This document shows positions 30,198-40,357 of a stretch of DNA of 50,426 nucleotides, in pieces. Each line of letters begins with the position of its first letter. Position 1 is the first letter of the stretch. Under the pieces are notes generated by a model that was not told where the DNA came from, ran no database searches, and saw only the letters and a list, made by a program, of their open reading frames with translations. This stretch comes from a virus. The position numbers and the translations under genes are program-made. The stretch covers positions 1 to 50,426 of the IMG/VR virus record IMGVR_UViG_3300049255_000074; one strand, given 5' to 3'.

Positions 30198-33100
30198 TTA
30201 TGCGTAAGCCTGTCCGATGATGTCGCCGTAGACCGTCGTGCCGCCGTCGCCGGTCGAAAGAACGTAGCGGTCGTATTTCCCGCTGCCCGAGGTGACGGTC
30301 GGAGCCGTGCCCCCAGCCCACTTCGCGCCAGCCCAATTCTCGATGTTGAAAGCACCTGTGTTGCGAACTTCGAGCGTGACCTTCGAGAGCTTGCCGGTGC
30401 CGAGCCAGTTCGCGATTGTCAGGGTCGTCACGTTGGCTTCGAGCGTTAGAATGACGTATTCGCCCGCGCTCGCGTCGATTGTTACAGACGCGCCCCCAGC
30501 CGTGACGCTCTGCACATTGAGCGCCCGCAAGTCCGGCTTGCCCGAGAGATCGGAATAGGCTCCAGAGATCGCGACCTCAGCGATAGCCGTTCCGCTTACC
30601 TTCAAGCCGCCTGAACCAACGTCCAGGCCCCCGGTCCCGGTGATGTAGACCGTCTCCGAAGCGCCGTGGACTTCGAGGATGGACGCGCCGTTGCAATTGC
30701 CGATGACGAACCCATCGTCTCCGTTCGTGCCTCCGGTGCCCGCACCCATCTCAAGCTGGATGCTCGCGCGGGTGCCAATGTGAGTGCAAGTAATTGCACC
30801 GAAGCCGTAACCGAAACGCCAGTTGTTGTCGGTCGGGGACGAGAGGTTGATCCAAGCTTCTGAAAGATCGATGCCGCTGGAAAACGTCTGCTGCGCCATC
30901 CAAGTGTTGGCAACGCTGAGCGAGACGCCACCACCACCGCCGCCACCCGATCCTATGAGGGACGTTCCAGACCCCCACGCGCCGCTCGCCTTTGGCCCGT
31001 AAATCCCCCAAGCCGATGTGTCGATGTAGAAGTCCCCGTCAACGCCAAGGCCGCTGGAAGGCGCTCCTGAGCCGTTTAGGACGGTCTTGCCGTCAGCGCC
31101 ATTGGTGCCGTTGGTTCCGTTTGTGCCGGCAGGGCCGACAAGAGACGTTCCCGATCCCCAAGCCCCTGAAGTCTTCGGACCGTAGATCGTCCAGTTGGAG
31201 GTGTTGATCCAGAAGTCGCCGTCCAAGCCATCGCCGCTGGTGGGCGCGCTCGCCCCGTTCAGAACCGACAGGCCGTCCGATCCGCTGGCAGCGGTCGAAG
31301 GCTTCCAGGTGCCGCTCGTGCTGTCGTATGCGAGGGTCTGTCCGTTCGTCGGCGGAGTCGAGAAATCGACGTTGCTGAGATCGCCGAGGCCGAGATGGAT
31401 GACGCCGGTCCTTGTGCGCGCCGACGCTGCATAGTCCATGTCGTCGTAGTAGGTGATGAGAACGCCGACCGAGCCGTTGTGGACAGCGTTCGAGCGGTTC
31501 GTGATGCCAGCGCGCGTTGGCGTGCCGCCGAGTGTGGAGCTGGCCGAAAGCGCCGTCGCGAACGATTCCCACACAAGACCGTCGCCCGAGACCGAGGCGC
31601 TGAAGTTGTTTCCGTCGAAGCCGAGGCGCAGCCAGTTGTAGCTGTTGCTCGATGTCTTGATGAGAGTTTCGTTCCCCGATGAGTCCACCCAGCCGAACCG
31701 AATGACATCTTCGGTGTCGCTGGAAGAATCGCCCACGGCAAGAAAGACGAACGCCCCATTCGCGCCGCGCTGAAGGACGATGCCGCCTGCGTGGCCGCTG
31801 GCCGCGAACGACGAGGGAATAACGCGGGCCGTGATCTGGTAGGGCGCTGTCGTGTTCGAGATGTCGTGGTAGGCGATGGCGTGCTTGACGGCGGAGCTTG
31901 TCTGAGCGCCCGGCTGCACGACCAAGCCCTGCGTGTCGCTGTACGTGAGCACGCCGGACGGCATCTGGAACTCGCTGTTGAACATAGAGGCAGTCGGCGG
32001 CGCGAACGGGCCGAACTCGTATGTGGCCGGTTCGTACTCGTTGCTGCTGATAACGTCCGCCAGCGCCTTCGCCTTCCAAGTGTGGCTTGTGCCGTCGTAC
32101 GAGAGAAGATTGCCGTCAGCCGGGGACGAAATCGATACGTCTGACAAGCCTGCGAGCGAGGTTGAACCGCCAGAGCCGGTCGCGTCTACTTCGACGTTCA
32201 GGACGCTTCCTACAAGCGTGACGTTCATCCCAGCGCCGAGGAAGTTGACCGCCGTGACTGCGCCGGTTATGGGCGTTCCGCCGTTCTTGAAACCAAGGGC
32301 GTTGGCCGCCTGAACGGTGACGTTGCCCGAGCCATCGTTAGAAACGGTGAAGCCGTCGAAGACGATGCTTTTCGCGCCGGACGTTTCGAGCGTCGAACCG
32401 CTGTAGATCGAAATCGCGTAGCTGACCGGTGCGTAGTAGTTATAGACGTAATTTGAACCAACCTTGGTGAGCTGGAGAAGCTGGCCTACTTGCGCGTCCG
32501 TTGGGGCGGTCACGTCAGCCAGGCCCTGAAGCTTGACGCCGCCTGAGAGAAATTCTGCGGGCGTCTTGAAGACGATCTGCGTCTCTGCGTCGTCGACCGC
32601 CAGCACTTTTCCAGCGCCGCCTGTGAAGCTTCCTGGGCCGTCTGTCATGCCCGAGAACGAGTAAGTGATGGCGCGCGTACTTGGCCCCCATGCCGAACCG
32701 TTGAAGGCCAGCACGTCGTTGGGGGCGGCCCCGCTGACATTAACGTCCGTGAGGTTCGCGAGCGCAACGGACGGCGTTGGCACCGCTCCCCATCTGGCAT
32801 AGCCGTCTGTGCCGTCCCAAGTCAGAACCTGATTGTTCTCGGGCGTCGTCGGCATGTGAACGTCGGTGAGCTGCGACAGGTGTGTCGCGCCGAGCGCCAG
32901 CGTTGTGTTTTCCCACTTGCTGTCGGTCGCGTTCCACTGAAGAACCTGATAGCCCGTCAGTGTAGTTAATTGCACATCGCTCAGACCGGAAAGGGTCTTG
33001 TAGGCGGGCTGCGCCGGTCCCCACTTCGAGGCCGAATGGTTGTAGGTGAGAACGTCCCCATCGTTCGGGGCGGTCCCACTCACATCTGTCAGATCATCGA

Positions 33101-33458
33101 GCGACGAGGGCGTCCCCGCAGCGTCCTGCGTCCACCCGCCACTGGAATCGTAGGTGTAGAACGCGCCCGCGTTGGCGTTCCAGAACTTCATCTTCGGGGC
33201 GGGCACGATGTACCGCCAGCCGTTGTAATAGAACGCGATGGCGTTGGTGTGCCCATCCCATTCGCCTGAAGGCGCGGTGCCAACGATATAAACGTCGCCA
33301 TCGCTTGGGGTCGAAGGCGGGGCGTTCAGGATATTGAGGCAGCTACCAGCCGCCACGATGTCCAGAGAGATCGCAGCTTCATTGAAGACGGTTTCCTTCT
33401 GCGCGTCAGAAGTCGCCATCAAGTTGATGCCGAGTTTAGGAGTTTGCAGCAGCGTCAT
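30198..33458 (-). CDS. Long tail fibre protein (DUF2793-like N-terminus)
   Basis: 1086 residues. The N-terminus (about 1-105: TPKLGINLMATSDAQKE, NEAAISLDIVA, PSTPSDGDVYIVG, NGWRYIVPAPKMKFW) resembles DUF2793 virion-attachment domains. It is followed by about eight repeats of L-(S/T)DV-x-x-x-x-P-x-(D/N)G-x-x-L-x-(Y/W)D/N, a beta-sandwich region, two copies of WTIYGPKTSGAWGSGTSL-like strands, a collagen-like GTNGTNGTNGADG stretch, and a beta C-terminus (about 985-1086) shared with 49067-49402. The adhesin of the tail. It contains two weak palindromes (30785, 32961). Confidence 0.85.
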   Translation of the reverse strand: MTLLQTPKLGINLMATSDAQKETVFNEAAISLDIVAAGSCLNILNAPPSTPSDGDVYIVGTAPSGEWDGHTNAIAFYYNGWRYIVPAPKMKFWNANAGAFYTYDSSGGWTQDAAGTPSSLDDLTDVSGTAPNDGDVLTYNHSASKWGPAQPAYKTLSGLSDVQLTTLTGYQVLQWNATDSKWENTTLALGATHLSQLTDVHMPTTPENNQVLTWDGTDGYARWGAVPTPSVALANLTDVNVSGAAPNDVLAFNGSAWGPSTRAITYSFSGMTDGPGSFTGGAGKVLAVDDAETQIVFKTPAEFLSGGVKLQGLADVTAPTDAQVGQLLQLTKVGSNYVYNYYAPVSYAISIYSGSTLETSGAKSIVFDGFTVSNDGSGNVTVQAANALGFKNGGTPITGAVTAVNFLGAGMNVTLVGSVLNVEVDATGSGGSTSLAGLSDVSISSPADGNLLSYDGTSHTWKAKALADVISSNEYEPATYEFGPFAPPTASMFNSEFQMPSGVLTYSDTQGLVVQPGAQTSSAVKHAIAYHDISNTTAPYQITARVIPSSFAASGHAGGIVLQRGANGAFVFLAVGDSSSDTEDVIRFGWVDSSGNETLIKTSSNSYNWLRLGFDGNNFSASVSGDGLVWESFATALSASSTLGGTPTRAGITNRSNAVHNGSVGVLITYYDDMDYAASARTRTGVIHLGLGDLSNVDFSTPPTNGQTLAYDSTSGTWKPSTAASGSDGLSVLNGASAPTSGDGLDGDFWINTSNWTIYGPKTSGAWGSGTSLVGPAGTNGTNGTNGADGKTVLNGSGAPSSGLGVDGDFYIDTSAWGIYGPKASGAWGSGTSLIGSGGGGGGGVSLSVANTWMAQQTFSSGIDLSEAWINLSSPTDNNWRFGYGFGAITCTHIGTRASIQLEMGAGTGGTNGDDGFVIGNCNGASILEVHGASETVYITGTGGLDVGSGGLKVSGTAIAEVAISGAYSDLSGKPDLRALNVQSVTAGGASVTIDASAGEYVILTLEANVTTLTIANWLGTGKLSKVTLEVRNTGAFNIENWAGAKWAGGTAPTVTSGSGKYDRYVLSTGDGGTTVYGDIIGQAYA
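30785..30798. promoter_or_regulatory. Palindrome, one mismatch, inside the fibre gene
   Basis: TGCAAGTAATTGCA encodes AITCT; no gene starts nearby, so it is not a simple promoter operator. Confidence 0.5.
32961..32974. promoter_or_regulatory. Palindrome, two mismatches, inside the fibre gene
   Basis: TGTAGTTAATTGCA encodes VQLTT in a fibre repeat; may be chance. Confidence 0.35.
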
Positions 33459-33462
33459 TTGC

Positions 33463-36087
33463 TTAGACCTCTATCGTGGCGGGGAAACCGCGACCTATGG
33501 TTTGACCAATCTGATACAGGTTCATGTAAACCTTGTCAGGAGTAGAACCGTAATCGGTTGCTTGCGCGGATGCTGTGTAGGTCCATTCCCGAACCGCGCC
33601 GAAGGAATAGGTGTTCTTGACGTTGCCGTTGGCATCCAGCACGTCTATTGAGTAAGCTTCGGTCGGCTGATCCAAGACCGTGGCTTGCCCGTCGATAAGG
33701 CCGCCGTTCTGGCGCACGCGGGGACTCCAGCGGATGTAAACGTCCCCTGTCGAGCGCCGCGTCTGCTCGTAGATCGCGGGCGCGTAGGGTCGCAGGCTGT
33801 TGCCGGTGTTGGCAAAAGTCACGCTGCTGTCGGAATCGAGCGAGTTGCCGCTGGAGATCGCGCGGAAGGTTCCCGGCTTATTGAGCTGCCGCACGTCGTT
33901 CGTTATGCGGACTGTCGAACTCTGCAAGAGCCTGACGAACCGCTCGCCCCTGGTGTGGCTGTTGATCGCGTAGTCGGTTCCTCTTAGGCCGCGAAGGAAG
34001 GTGGACAGCTCCCAAATGTCGTTCCCGAGAGCGCGGACGTTGGCGTACTGGACAATCTCATTGCCGATGATCGCCACGTTGAAGGGATTGGCGATGAGAT
34101 CGGACTGCGCGACGTTCGAGAGCTGCATTCCCTTGCTGCGGAGAAGCACCCTGACTTTCGATTTGTAGTCCCAGCACGCCGGATGCGCTGGCCCGAGCGC
34201 CGTCATGCAATACCCGTGCGCCATATTGAGGGAGTTCATGGCGAGCTGGTTCCAATTCGAACCGGTAGTCGTCGCGGGCTGCTGCTGGCCGAAAGCCGGT
34301 ACAGTGCCGCCTGACGAGATGTCCACGAGCAGAGCGCCGCCACGCCAATTGTCGTTGTTGCCCCCGAGCACCGAATAGAAGCCCGGCGTGTCGCTCGTGA
34401 GGTCGTCCAGAAGCGGGATGTCGAGTAGGTAGGGAATCGTCGGAGAGTTTTGCGGCAGCGTGACCGTGTTGTCTTCGAGGTCCGCTTCCACAATTGCGCC
34501 GGACTCGACATACTGGTCGTGATCCACAAACGTCATTTCGATCAAGCCGCGGGGCGACAGGTTGACCTCTACGCAACGCCAGACGAAGTATTGGTCCGTT
34601 TCGTTCAGGTAGCTGGGGTCCGGCACCAGCACCGCGTCGCCCGGTTCGATGATGACGTATTTGGGCGGCAGATAGACCTTGTGGCTTTTGCTCGCCGTGT
34701 ACTTGAGCGCCAGCAATTCCTCGACTTGCTTCTGCGCCTGATCTCGGGTCAGAGCGATGGTCACATCAATATTGTCTATCGATTGGCTGTTCGTCGCGGT
34801 GCGAAGGAAGTAGACCGTGTTCGATGAGTAATTTCGGGCGACCTCTTGGAACTTGAGGTTGATGCGCTTGGGCAAGTCGAGGTCCATTGCGCGCGTCGTC
34901 TCCACCGAGGGCGGCGGACTGGATTGAGCATCGCCTTCGAGATAGCTCCCGAAATCCTCGCGCCGCAGGATCGCCTTCGGTCGGAGATTGATCCAGTTGA
35001 AGACGATGCCGTAAGAGCTTTCCGCCGCGTCGAAGGGAAAGACCGACTGAAGCATATTGAGGGCTTGGCGACCACTCATAGACTGGGTGATCGCAAAACC
35101 TGGGATTTGGATCGTCTCGGGGATGTTGCCGAGCGAATCGATCTCGTCTTCCGTCAGACCCGAGTCAATGCAGATGTCGTGGATGATGTCGTGAAGGTAT
35201 GCAGAACCGTTCTTGTTCTGCTGCACTTCGACCGTGAACTGAGGGATCGCGTTGCCGAAGTCTTCAAGCTGGAGATTAGTCAGGCAGATATAGACCGTGC
35301 CGCGAAAAGCCGGGACATTGCCTGCACCAAGATAGCTTTCGAGCATCGCGTTCGGAATCTGCTCTTCGCTTCCTAGATAGATGTTGGCCGAATCGAACCT
35401 GAGCTTATTCTGAGCGTAGGTTTGATCGTGCCCAAGGCCGTCGAACATCTGCGTCAGAAGGGCTTCGCAGTCGCCGATGTTCGCGGGCGGCACTGGAGGA
35501 TTGCAGTAAGGCGCAACGCCGGGATGTGATTGAATGTAGGACGCGCCCGCCGCCGCCGTGCTGAACGTGTATTCGTCGGGGTTGTAGTTGTTGAAGGCGA
35601 AGACGAACGCGCCGCAATAGGCTTCGTCAATATCGGTGTCGTATTCCTGGTTCACGAGCCGGTCCAGTTCGGCGTAATAGGCCGCGTCGAAGGCCGCCTG
35701 CTCGTTTGCCTGCACATCGGGGTGTATCCAAAGAAGCTTCTGGTTCGCCCAAATGCGATTGACGCGATAGACCGGGCCGCGACAGACCGCGAATGCGCAA
35801 TCCACAGCATAGGTATAGTAATATTGCTTCGGCTGGCCGCCGCCGAGCGAACCCTTGCTTGGCTGCTGAACTTCGTGCTGCGTTTCGATGAGGCGCGATG
35901 TCCATATGAGCTGGCAGGTCAGCTTCATCGTTCCCCAGTGCTGAATGATGGAGTTGCCGGGCGACACAAGCCCCACATTGAGATCGCTAACGCGCGGGCC
36001 GTAAGTGTTCTTGGGTTTTGGGGCGAGCGCCGAGGCAAGCAGAAGCCCGCCGACGCCAACGGCAATCGGGATAATCAGAGCAGCCAT
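33463..36087 (-). CDS. Tail tip / baseplate hub protein (GTA gp15-like)
   Basis: 874 residues from ATG 36087, overlapping the peptidase stop (TAATG). An N-terminal hydrophobic segment (MAALIIPIAVGVGGLLLASA) precedes GPRVSDLNVGLVSPG, IIQHWGTMKLTCQLIW and YYYTYAVDCAFAVCRGPVYR, the pattern of rhizobial/rhodobacteral tail-tip proteins near a P60 peptidase. A middle hub region (about 330-600) and a C-terminal fibronectin-like part (about 780-870) follow. It caps the tail and carries the fibre encoded next. Confidence 0.8.
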   Translation of the reverse strand: MAALIIPIAVGVGGLLLASALAPKPKNTYGPRVSDLNVGLVSPGNSIIQHWGTMKLTCQLIWTSRLIETQHEVQQPSKGSLGGGQPKQYYYTYAVDCAFAVCRGPVYRVNRIWANQKLLWIHPDVQANEQAAFDAAYYAELDRLVNQEYDTDIDEAYCGAFVFAFNNYNPDEYTFSTAAAGASYIQSHPGVAPYCNPPVPPANIGDCEALLTQMFDGLGHDQTYAQNKLRFDSANIYLGSEEQIPNAMLESYLGAGNVPAFRGTVYICLTNLQLEDFGNAIPQFTVEVQQNKNGSAYLHDIIHDICIDSGLTEDEIDSLGNIPETIQIPGFAITQSMSGRQALNMLQSVFPFDAAESSYGIVFNWINLRPKAILRREDFGSYLEGDAQSSPPPSVETTRAMDLDLPKRINLKFQEVARNYSSNTVYFLRTATNSQSIDNIDVTIALTRDQAQKQVEELLALKYTASKSHKVYLPPKYVIIEPGDAVLVPDPSYLNETDQYFVWRCVEVNLSPRGLIEMTFVDHDQYVESGAIVEADLEDNTVTLPQNSPTIPYLLDIPLLDDLTSDTPGFYSVLGGNNDNWRGGALLVDISSGGTVPAFGQQQPATTTGSNWNQLAMNSLNMAHGYCMTALGPAHPACWDYKSKVRVLLRSKGMQLSNVAQSDLIANPFNVAIIGNEIVQYANVRALGNDIWELSTFLRGLRGTDYAINSHTRGERFVRLLQSSTVRITNDVRQLNKPGTFRAISSGNSLDSDSSVTFANTGNSLRPYAPAIYEQTRRSTGDVYIRWSPRVRQNGGLIDGQATVLDQPTEAYSIDVLDANGNVKNTYSFGAVREWTYTASAQATDYGSTPDKVYMNLYQIGQTIGRGFPATIEV

Positions 36088-36524
36088 TATGCGTTCTCCA
36101 AAGGAGCTGTGCCGGGAAGTTCGTAGACTTTCATGATGCGGCGAATCCAGAAGTTGTCCCAACTGTGCTCGACCACCATGCCGCGCTTGCTGAATGCGTG
36201 GATCATTGTGAAGCGGCCATTCATGTCGCCAACAACGGCGAAATGCTGAGCCTCCTGAGAGGTCATGCCCCACATCACGACGATGCGGCCAAGCGCGATC
36301 TTCTTGTCGGGTATGATGATGCCTTGCGTGTCAGCGTGCTTGAGCACGAGGTTCGAGGAAGGGCTTGGCGCGTAGTCGTTTGGTGCAATTAATTGCACAC
36401 CAAATTCTTGAGCCACGCAGATCACAAGACCGATGCAATCGATGCCCTTGCGGCTTCTGCCCTGGTGTTTGTAGGGGGTGCCCACGTAGCTGCGGGCCAC
36501 CTTCACGATGTCTGCGCGTTCCAT
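36087..36524 (-). CDS. NlpC/P60 tail peptidase
   Basis: 145 residues. Catalytic Cys in RKGIDCIGLVIC (about 26-37) and His in EAQHFAVVGDM (about 92-102), with VGTPYKHQG before the Cys, as in P60 peptidases of GTA-type tails that cleave peptidoglycan crosslinks at DNA entry. The palindrome at 36384 encodes VQLIAP between Cys and His strands. Start overlaps the upstream stop (TAATG) after GGAGG. Confidence 0.88.
   Translation of the reverse strand: MERADIVKVARSYVGTPYKHQGRSRKGIDCIGLVICVAQEFGVQLIAPNDYAPSPSSNLVLKHADTQGIIIPDKKIALGRIVVMWGMTSQEAQHFAVVGDMNGRFTMIHAFSKRGMVVEHSWDNFWIRRIMKVYELPGTAPLENA
36384..36397. promoter_or_regulatory. Palindrome exact copy inside the peptidase gene
   Basis: Encodes QLIA in a conserved enzyme about 300 bp from the next start, so a stoperator-like or architectural role fits better than a promoter operator. 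Confidence 0.65.
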
Positions 36525-38053
36525 TACGAGCCTCCAGAATCTTTGTTCGGCGTGCCGTGCGAGCTGATGTCCGCCGTGGCGAGCGCCTTGTCCTCGGTGG
36601 GCATGTCGGGAAAACCTCTGAAGTTATAGAGGTTGTCGAAGTTCTTGCAGGCCGTCCGCGTTTTTGGGCAGCCCATGACAAGCTCGTAGGTGTCGCCTAC
36701 CGCGATCTTTCGGGGCATAGGCTCCATGAGCGCGAACGATCCGCCCAAGACGTGATCGCGCACTTCCATCGAATACCCGGCGTTGTCTCCGGTCAGCCAA
36801 GTCAGGACGCCGTATTTCCAATACTCGAACGGCTCGGTCCGGCTGCTGTCGATAAACCGGTTGCGGTCGGATACCGAAGTGACAGCACCGCGCACGCGCC
36901 GCGCCCGCCAGCATTCCCACACGAGCTGGTTGTCCGTGACGGTTGCTCCAACCGTGGTAGGCCATGCAGGCTCTGCTGAGCCAGAGTAGCCAAGCGCGTA
37001 GATGACCCTTGTGGATAGGTTCGTGATCGCAAGAGGTTCCACACCTTCCGGCGCGCTGAGCGGGACTTTGCCTTTCGTCGTCGGCGTCAGATAAGCGCTG
37101 GAGTTCACGAGCTGACCGGACTCCGTGAAGCTCTCTTGATAGAAGCTGTCGCCTTTGCCCGTATACGGGTCGGCAAAGGGCGTTTCGCCTTCGATGGTCG
37201 CGCCGTTCGAAAGGCCGTTCTTGACGTTGCCGCCGCTGTTGGCAAGAGCGCCCGTAAACTGAGAAACGGCTGTACCCAAATTCTTGATCGTGGTCTCGGT
37301 GTCAGCGGTGATCGTAATCTGTCCGTTCTGGATGTTCTCCAAGGTGGAAACGAGGGGCAGGGCCGCGTCCACAGCGCCAAGGAGGGCTGTCAGGATCGTT
37401 CCGCCGTTGGGTATGGACTGGACTTGGGCTTGCTGGCTTTGCGCGCTTATGCAGCGATACCAGTAGCCGTTTGGCGTCGTAGGCTGCACCCACGAACCGA
37501 TGCCGGCGTCGTAGCCCGCCTTTGCAAGATAGCGTTCACCCGGCTGCCACGTATCGACGTTCGTCTGGACCTTGCATTCGGTGTCGCCGAAATGGGCCGA
37601 GCATTCGAGCAAATAGAATTTGCCATACGGCTGCTGAAGCATCTGGAACGGCGAGCGCAGCTCTGCTTCGAAATCCTGGTTCCTGATCTTGACCTCGCCC
37701 AACACGCCGCCCCTGAGCGGTACGGTGCCGTTTTGCGGGTTCAGCGGGTCAATCCAGAACATCTTCACGTCGGCCTGGTCCCACTTGCCCGCGATCAAAT
37801 CCACCTCGGTTATGAGGTCGGAAAGCAAGACCGTCGCGTTCGTGTTATCGACCGAGAGGTTCGTCTTCGAGTCAACCGCCAGCCCCGCAAATGCGTTCGA
37901 GGGTTCGTAGGTCACACCGCCGAACGTGAAGGGCACGTCAGAAGTCGTGAACCCGAGCTGGAATCCATCTGTGCGTGTGATGAGCCACCCGAGCGCGAGT
38001 TGCGTCGAGGTGGTCTTCAGCGTGTTGAACATCGCGTTCGTTATGCGTTTCAT
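36524..38053 (-). CDS. DUF2163 / BR0599-type tail protein (GTA gp13-like)
   Basis: 509 residues. The N-terminal DUF2163 part has WLITRTDGFQLGFTTSDVPF and TYEPSNAFAGLAVDSK (about 22-65) and FQMLQQPYGKFYLLECSAHFGD (about 138-160). The C-terminal BR0599-like part shows YWKYGVLTWLTGDNAGYSMEV and GCPKTRTACKNFDNLYNFRGFP (about 462-483). A middle insertion (about 200-330) is not typical. Hub or distal tail protein; ATGA overlap with the DUF2460 gene. Confidence 0.85.
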   Translation of the reverse strand: MKRITNAMFNTLKTTSTQLALGWLITRTDGFQLGFTTSDVPFTFGGVTYEPSNAFAGLAVDSKTNLSVDNTNATVLLSDLITEVDLIAGKWDQADVKMFWIDPLNPQNGTVPLRGGVLGEVKIRNQDFEAELRSPFQMLQQPYGKFYLLECSAHFGDTECKVQTNVDTWQPGERYLAKAGYDAGIGSWVQPTTPNGYWYRCISAQSQQAQVQSIPNGGTILTALLGAVDAALPLVSTLENIQNGQITITADTETTIKNLGTAVSQFTGALANSGGNVKNGLSNGATIEGETPFADPYTGKGDSFYQESFTESGQLVNSSAYLTPTTKGKVPLSAPEGVEPLAITNLSTRVIYALGYSGSAEPAWPTTVGATVTDNQLVWECWRARRVRGAVTSVSDRNRFIDSSRTEPFEYWKYGVLTWLTGDNAGYSMEVRDHVLGGSFALMEPMPRKIAVGDTYELVMGCPKTRTACKNFDNLYNFRGFPDMPTEDKALATADISSHGTPNKDSGGS

Positions 38054-39243
38054 GGGACGTTGCCTTCGGATGCGGGCCGGACTTCAACGAGCTTCACATC
38101 GGCAGCGCCGCCGATCCCGTACCATTCGAGAGTCACAGGAAGCCGGTCGGTGTCGAAGCGAACCGGGACGTAGTAGAGGTAGCCTGCCGTGATGACAGCG
38201 CCTGTAGCCGGAGCTGGATGGACGTAGATGCTTACGCCGTTGCGGTTGCTCTCTGCCTGCCCGTAGCTGCTGGGTGCTGTGAACTTGATGTAGGAGCCGT
38301 CAGAGCCGATCTCCGTGACGACAAGGCTCAAAGAGAGCGTCGTGTTATTGATCGGGTTCAGCCAGCCGGTCGTCACGATCTTATTGCCGACAGCAATGCC
38401 GCCTGTGAAGGTTCTGGCAGGGCCGCTGATCGTGAAATGCGGCGGGTCGCTGTCGGTCGGCATTGTGAGCGTCATGCCGTTCAGGCCCGTCTTGCCCCAC
38501 GGCGAAGAGAACGTGACTATGCCGGTGGTGTTATCGACAGACCAGTTCGTGACCTCTTGCCCATCGACGGCGATCATAACTGTGCCCGGTTGTGGGCGAT
38601 AAATTGGCCGAACTTGGGTATTCTGTCCGCTCGGCGACGGGTAGGTTTTCGTGAGCTGGAAAGTGTACGTGCTCGAATCGCCGATGCCGATCTGCTGGTC
38701 GGTGGCCGTGATTTCCGGCGTTGTGCGCGCTTCCACATTCACGGCAAGATTGCTCGTGTGGTCCACGATGTCTTGATAGAGGAATGCGTACTTGCGGCCC
38801 TTCATGACGCGGAAGAACGCGATGAGCGCGTGAAGCTGTTCGAGCGTGCGGACGCCGTAGGCCACGTCATACTCCATGAGCGGCTGGCTCCAGCGAGACG
38901 CGCGCTGGTCGTGTCCCGAGTCCACCCGCACCACGTCAGTCTGGAAGCGAGTCGCCCCGATGGAGTTGTAGGAAATGTCGAACGGGAAAACTTCATCGAT
39001 AATCATGTCAATCCACTCAAAGTTGGGCGCAAACGGGATCATGATACGGGCGTAGACTTCGGTGCAGCGTACGCCCGGCGAACCGAGTTGCGACATGGCT
39101 CGCGCCGTCATTTGCGTCACGTTGCGGCGAATGATGGACAGGTCTTTCTGCGTCATCATCCGCGCGCTTTGCTGCGTCACGCGGGCGTTGGCGGTTCCTT
39201 GGCTCATGGCCCGAACCGACATTTGAGTCGTGCGTAGGGACAT
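38050..39243 (-). CDS. DUF2460 distal tail protein (GTA gp12-like)
   Basis: 397 residues. DUF2460 core: EVFPFDISYNSIGATRFQTD, VRVDSGHDQRASRWSQPLMEYDVA and FFRVMKGRKYAFLYQDIVDH (about 75-165). The 60 residues ahead of it are unusual: a Met/Arg/Gln/Ser-rich lead with RAMSQ and ARMMTQ repeated, perhaps a tail-assembly tail. The C-terminus carries extra beta domains. TAATG overlap with the upstream LamG-like gene. Confidence 0.85.
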   Translation of the reverse strand: MSLRTTQMSVRAMSQGTANARVTQQSARMMTQKDLSIIRRNVTQMTARAMSQLGSPGVRCTEVYARIMIPFAPNFEWIDMIIDEVFPFDISYNSIGATRFQTDVVRVDSGHDQRASRWSQPLMEYDVAYGVRTLEQLHALIAFFRVMKGRKYAFLYQDIVDHTSNLAVNVEARTTPEITATDQQIGIGDSSTYTFQLTKTYPSPSGQNTQVRPIYRPQPGTVMIAVDGQEVTNWSVDNTTGIVTFSSPWGKTGLNGMTLTMPTDSDPPHFTISGPARTFTGGIAVGNKIVTTGWLNPINNTTLSLSLVVTEIGSDGSYIKFTAPSSYGQAESNRNGVSIYVHPAPATGAVITAGYLYYVPVRFDTDRLPVTLEWYGIGGAADVKLVEVRPASEGNVP

Positions 39244-40343
39244 TACGCGACCTCTACGCCAATCGTCGTCGCGACAGCCTTGGTGCGGTTCCAGTTCGAA
39301 CTATCGGGAGCCGTCTCCATCATCATGTAGCGGGTCGTGTAGACCGAGGGCAGAGAGGTGGCCGGGCCGGTCGTCGTGTTGCCTGTCTCGGTCGCCAGGA
39401 GCTTTATAGAGGCCGATCCGGGCGCATCCTTCTTGGCGCGCGCATGAACGCTCATGGCGAGAACATCGATCACGTCGCTCGATAGCGGGGAGAGATTGAA
39501 CATCTCGATCTGCCCCGAAGTGTTCGAATAGAGATAGGAGCTGTCCTCGTCGGAGGGCACGTCAGAGACCGCTGAAGCGTGCGTGAGCGAGCCTCCATAC
39601 TGCGTCCATTGGTTCGTACCCGCGTCGGACGCCGGCAGCAGCGTCTCGATCACCACGTCGCCAATGAAGTCGTAATAGGTTCCGCCCGTGGTCGTGCTCA
39701 GAATGTAGAGGTCGTCGATCTCGATGTTGGAGTCATCGGAGAGGTTCAGCGAGTACCCTGTGCATTCGAACAGGACGTAATTGACCAAGGCCGGGTTCGT
39801 GGTCGGAATGGTCTGGCCTGTGTAAGTCAGGACGGTGACGCCATCCAGCCGAACCGTGATCGTCCCCGCCGTGAGACCGGGCGTGTACTTGACCTCGACA
39901 TAATGCCAGGTGTGATAGAAGAATATGTTATCCGCGCTGTTGGCGACATACGTGGCAGGCTGACCGTTCGAACCCACAAACCCGACTGTGATGCCGCCCG
40001 TCGCGTTTGCGAAGACGACCATGGCCGATTTGCGCGTGCCGAAGTGGTCATCGTACATCAGGTTTACCAGCGGCGTGATCTCGCTGTAGGGGATTTTGAT
40101 CGCGAAGCCCACCACGATGCCCGTGTCCGTTGGAATCGAAAACCCGAGCTTGCCGGTGTTGATGTCGGACGCGCTCTGCTGGAGCGCCAAACACTGCCCG
40201 TTCCCTGTTCGCGTGTCAGAGTTTACCCAAAGATACTGCGCCTGCGCATAGCCCGACGAAGCCATAGCGTTTTCGACCGTGGAATCCGGGGCGCTGCCCG
40301 AGACGCCGTAGGAGTCGAAGCCGTCCATAAAGATAAGTGCCAC
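39243..40343 (-). CDS. LamG-like tail protein, GTG start
   Basis: 366 residues; GTG at 40343 follows AAGGAG with the palindrome immediately beyond. N-terminal beta-sandwich (MDGFDSYGVSG, FYHTWHYVEVKYTPG, TVRLDGVTVLTYTG, IEIDDLYIL; about 6-200). The second half (HARAKKDAPGSASIKLLATE, about 290-366) parallels 29212-30186 and ends in a related strand (GVEVA versus GVKSVA). Probably an ancillary tail adhesin inserted between tape measure and DUF2460. Confidence 0.7.
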   Translation of the reverse strand: MALIFMDGFDSYGVSGSAPDSTVENAMASSGYAQAQYLWVNSDTRTGNGQCLALQQSASDINTGKLGFSIPTDTGIVVGFAIKIPYSEITPLVNLMYDDHFGTRKSAMVVFANATGGITVGFVGSNGQPATYVANSADNIFFYHTWHYVEVKYTPGLTAGTITVRLDGVTVLTYTGQTIPTTNPALVNYVLFECTGYSLNLSDDSNIEIDDLYILSTTTGGTYYDFIGDVVIETLLPASDAGTNQWTQYGGSLTHASAVSDVPSDEDSSYLYSNTSGQIEMFNLSPLSSDVIDVLAMSVHARAKKDAPGSASIKLLATETGNTTTGPATSLPSVYTTRYMMMETAPDSSNWNRTKAVATTIGVEVA

Positions 40344-40357
40344 TGTCTTTCTCCTTG

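Noticed and set aside
37136-38173. Long plus-strand open frames (37136-38173, 38218-39237, 15577-16431)
   Set aside because: Antisense shadows of DUF2163, DUF2460 and RecA genes with matching known families on the minus strand.
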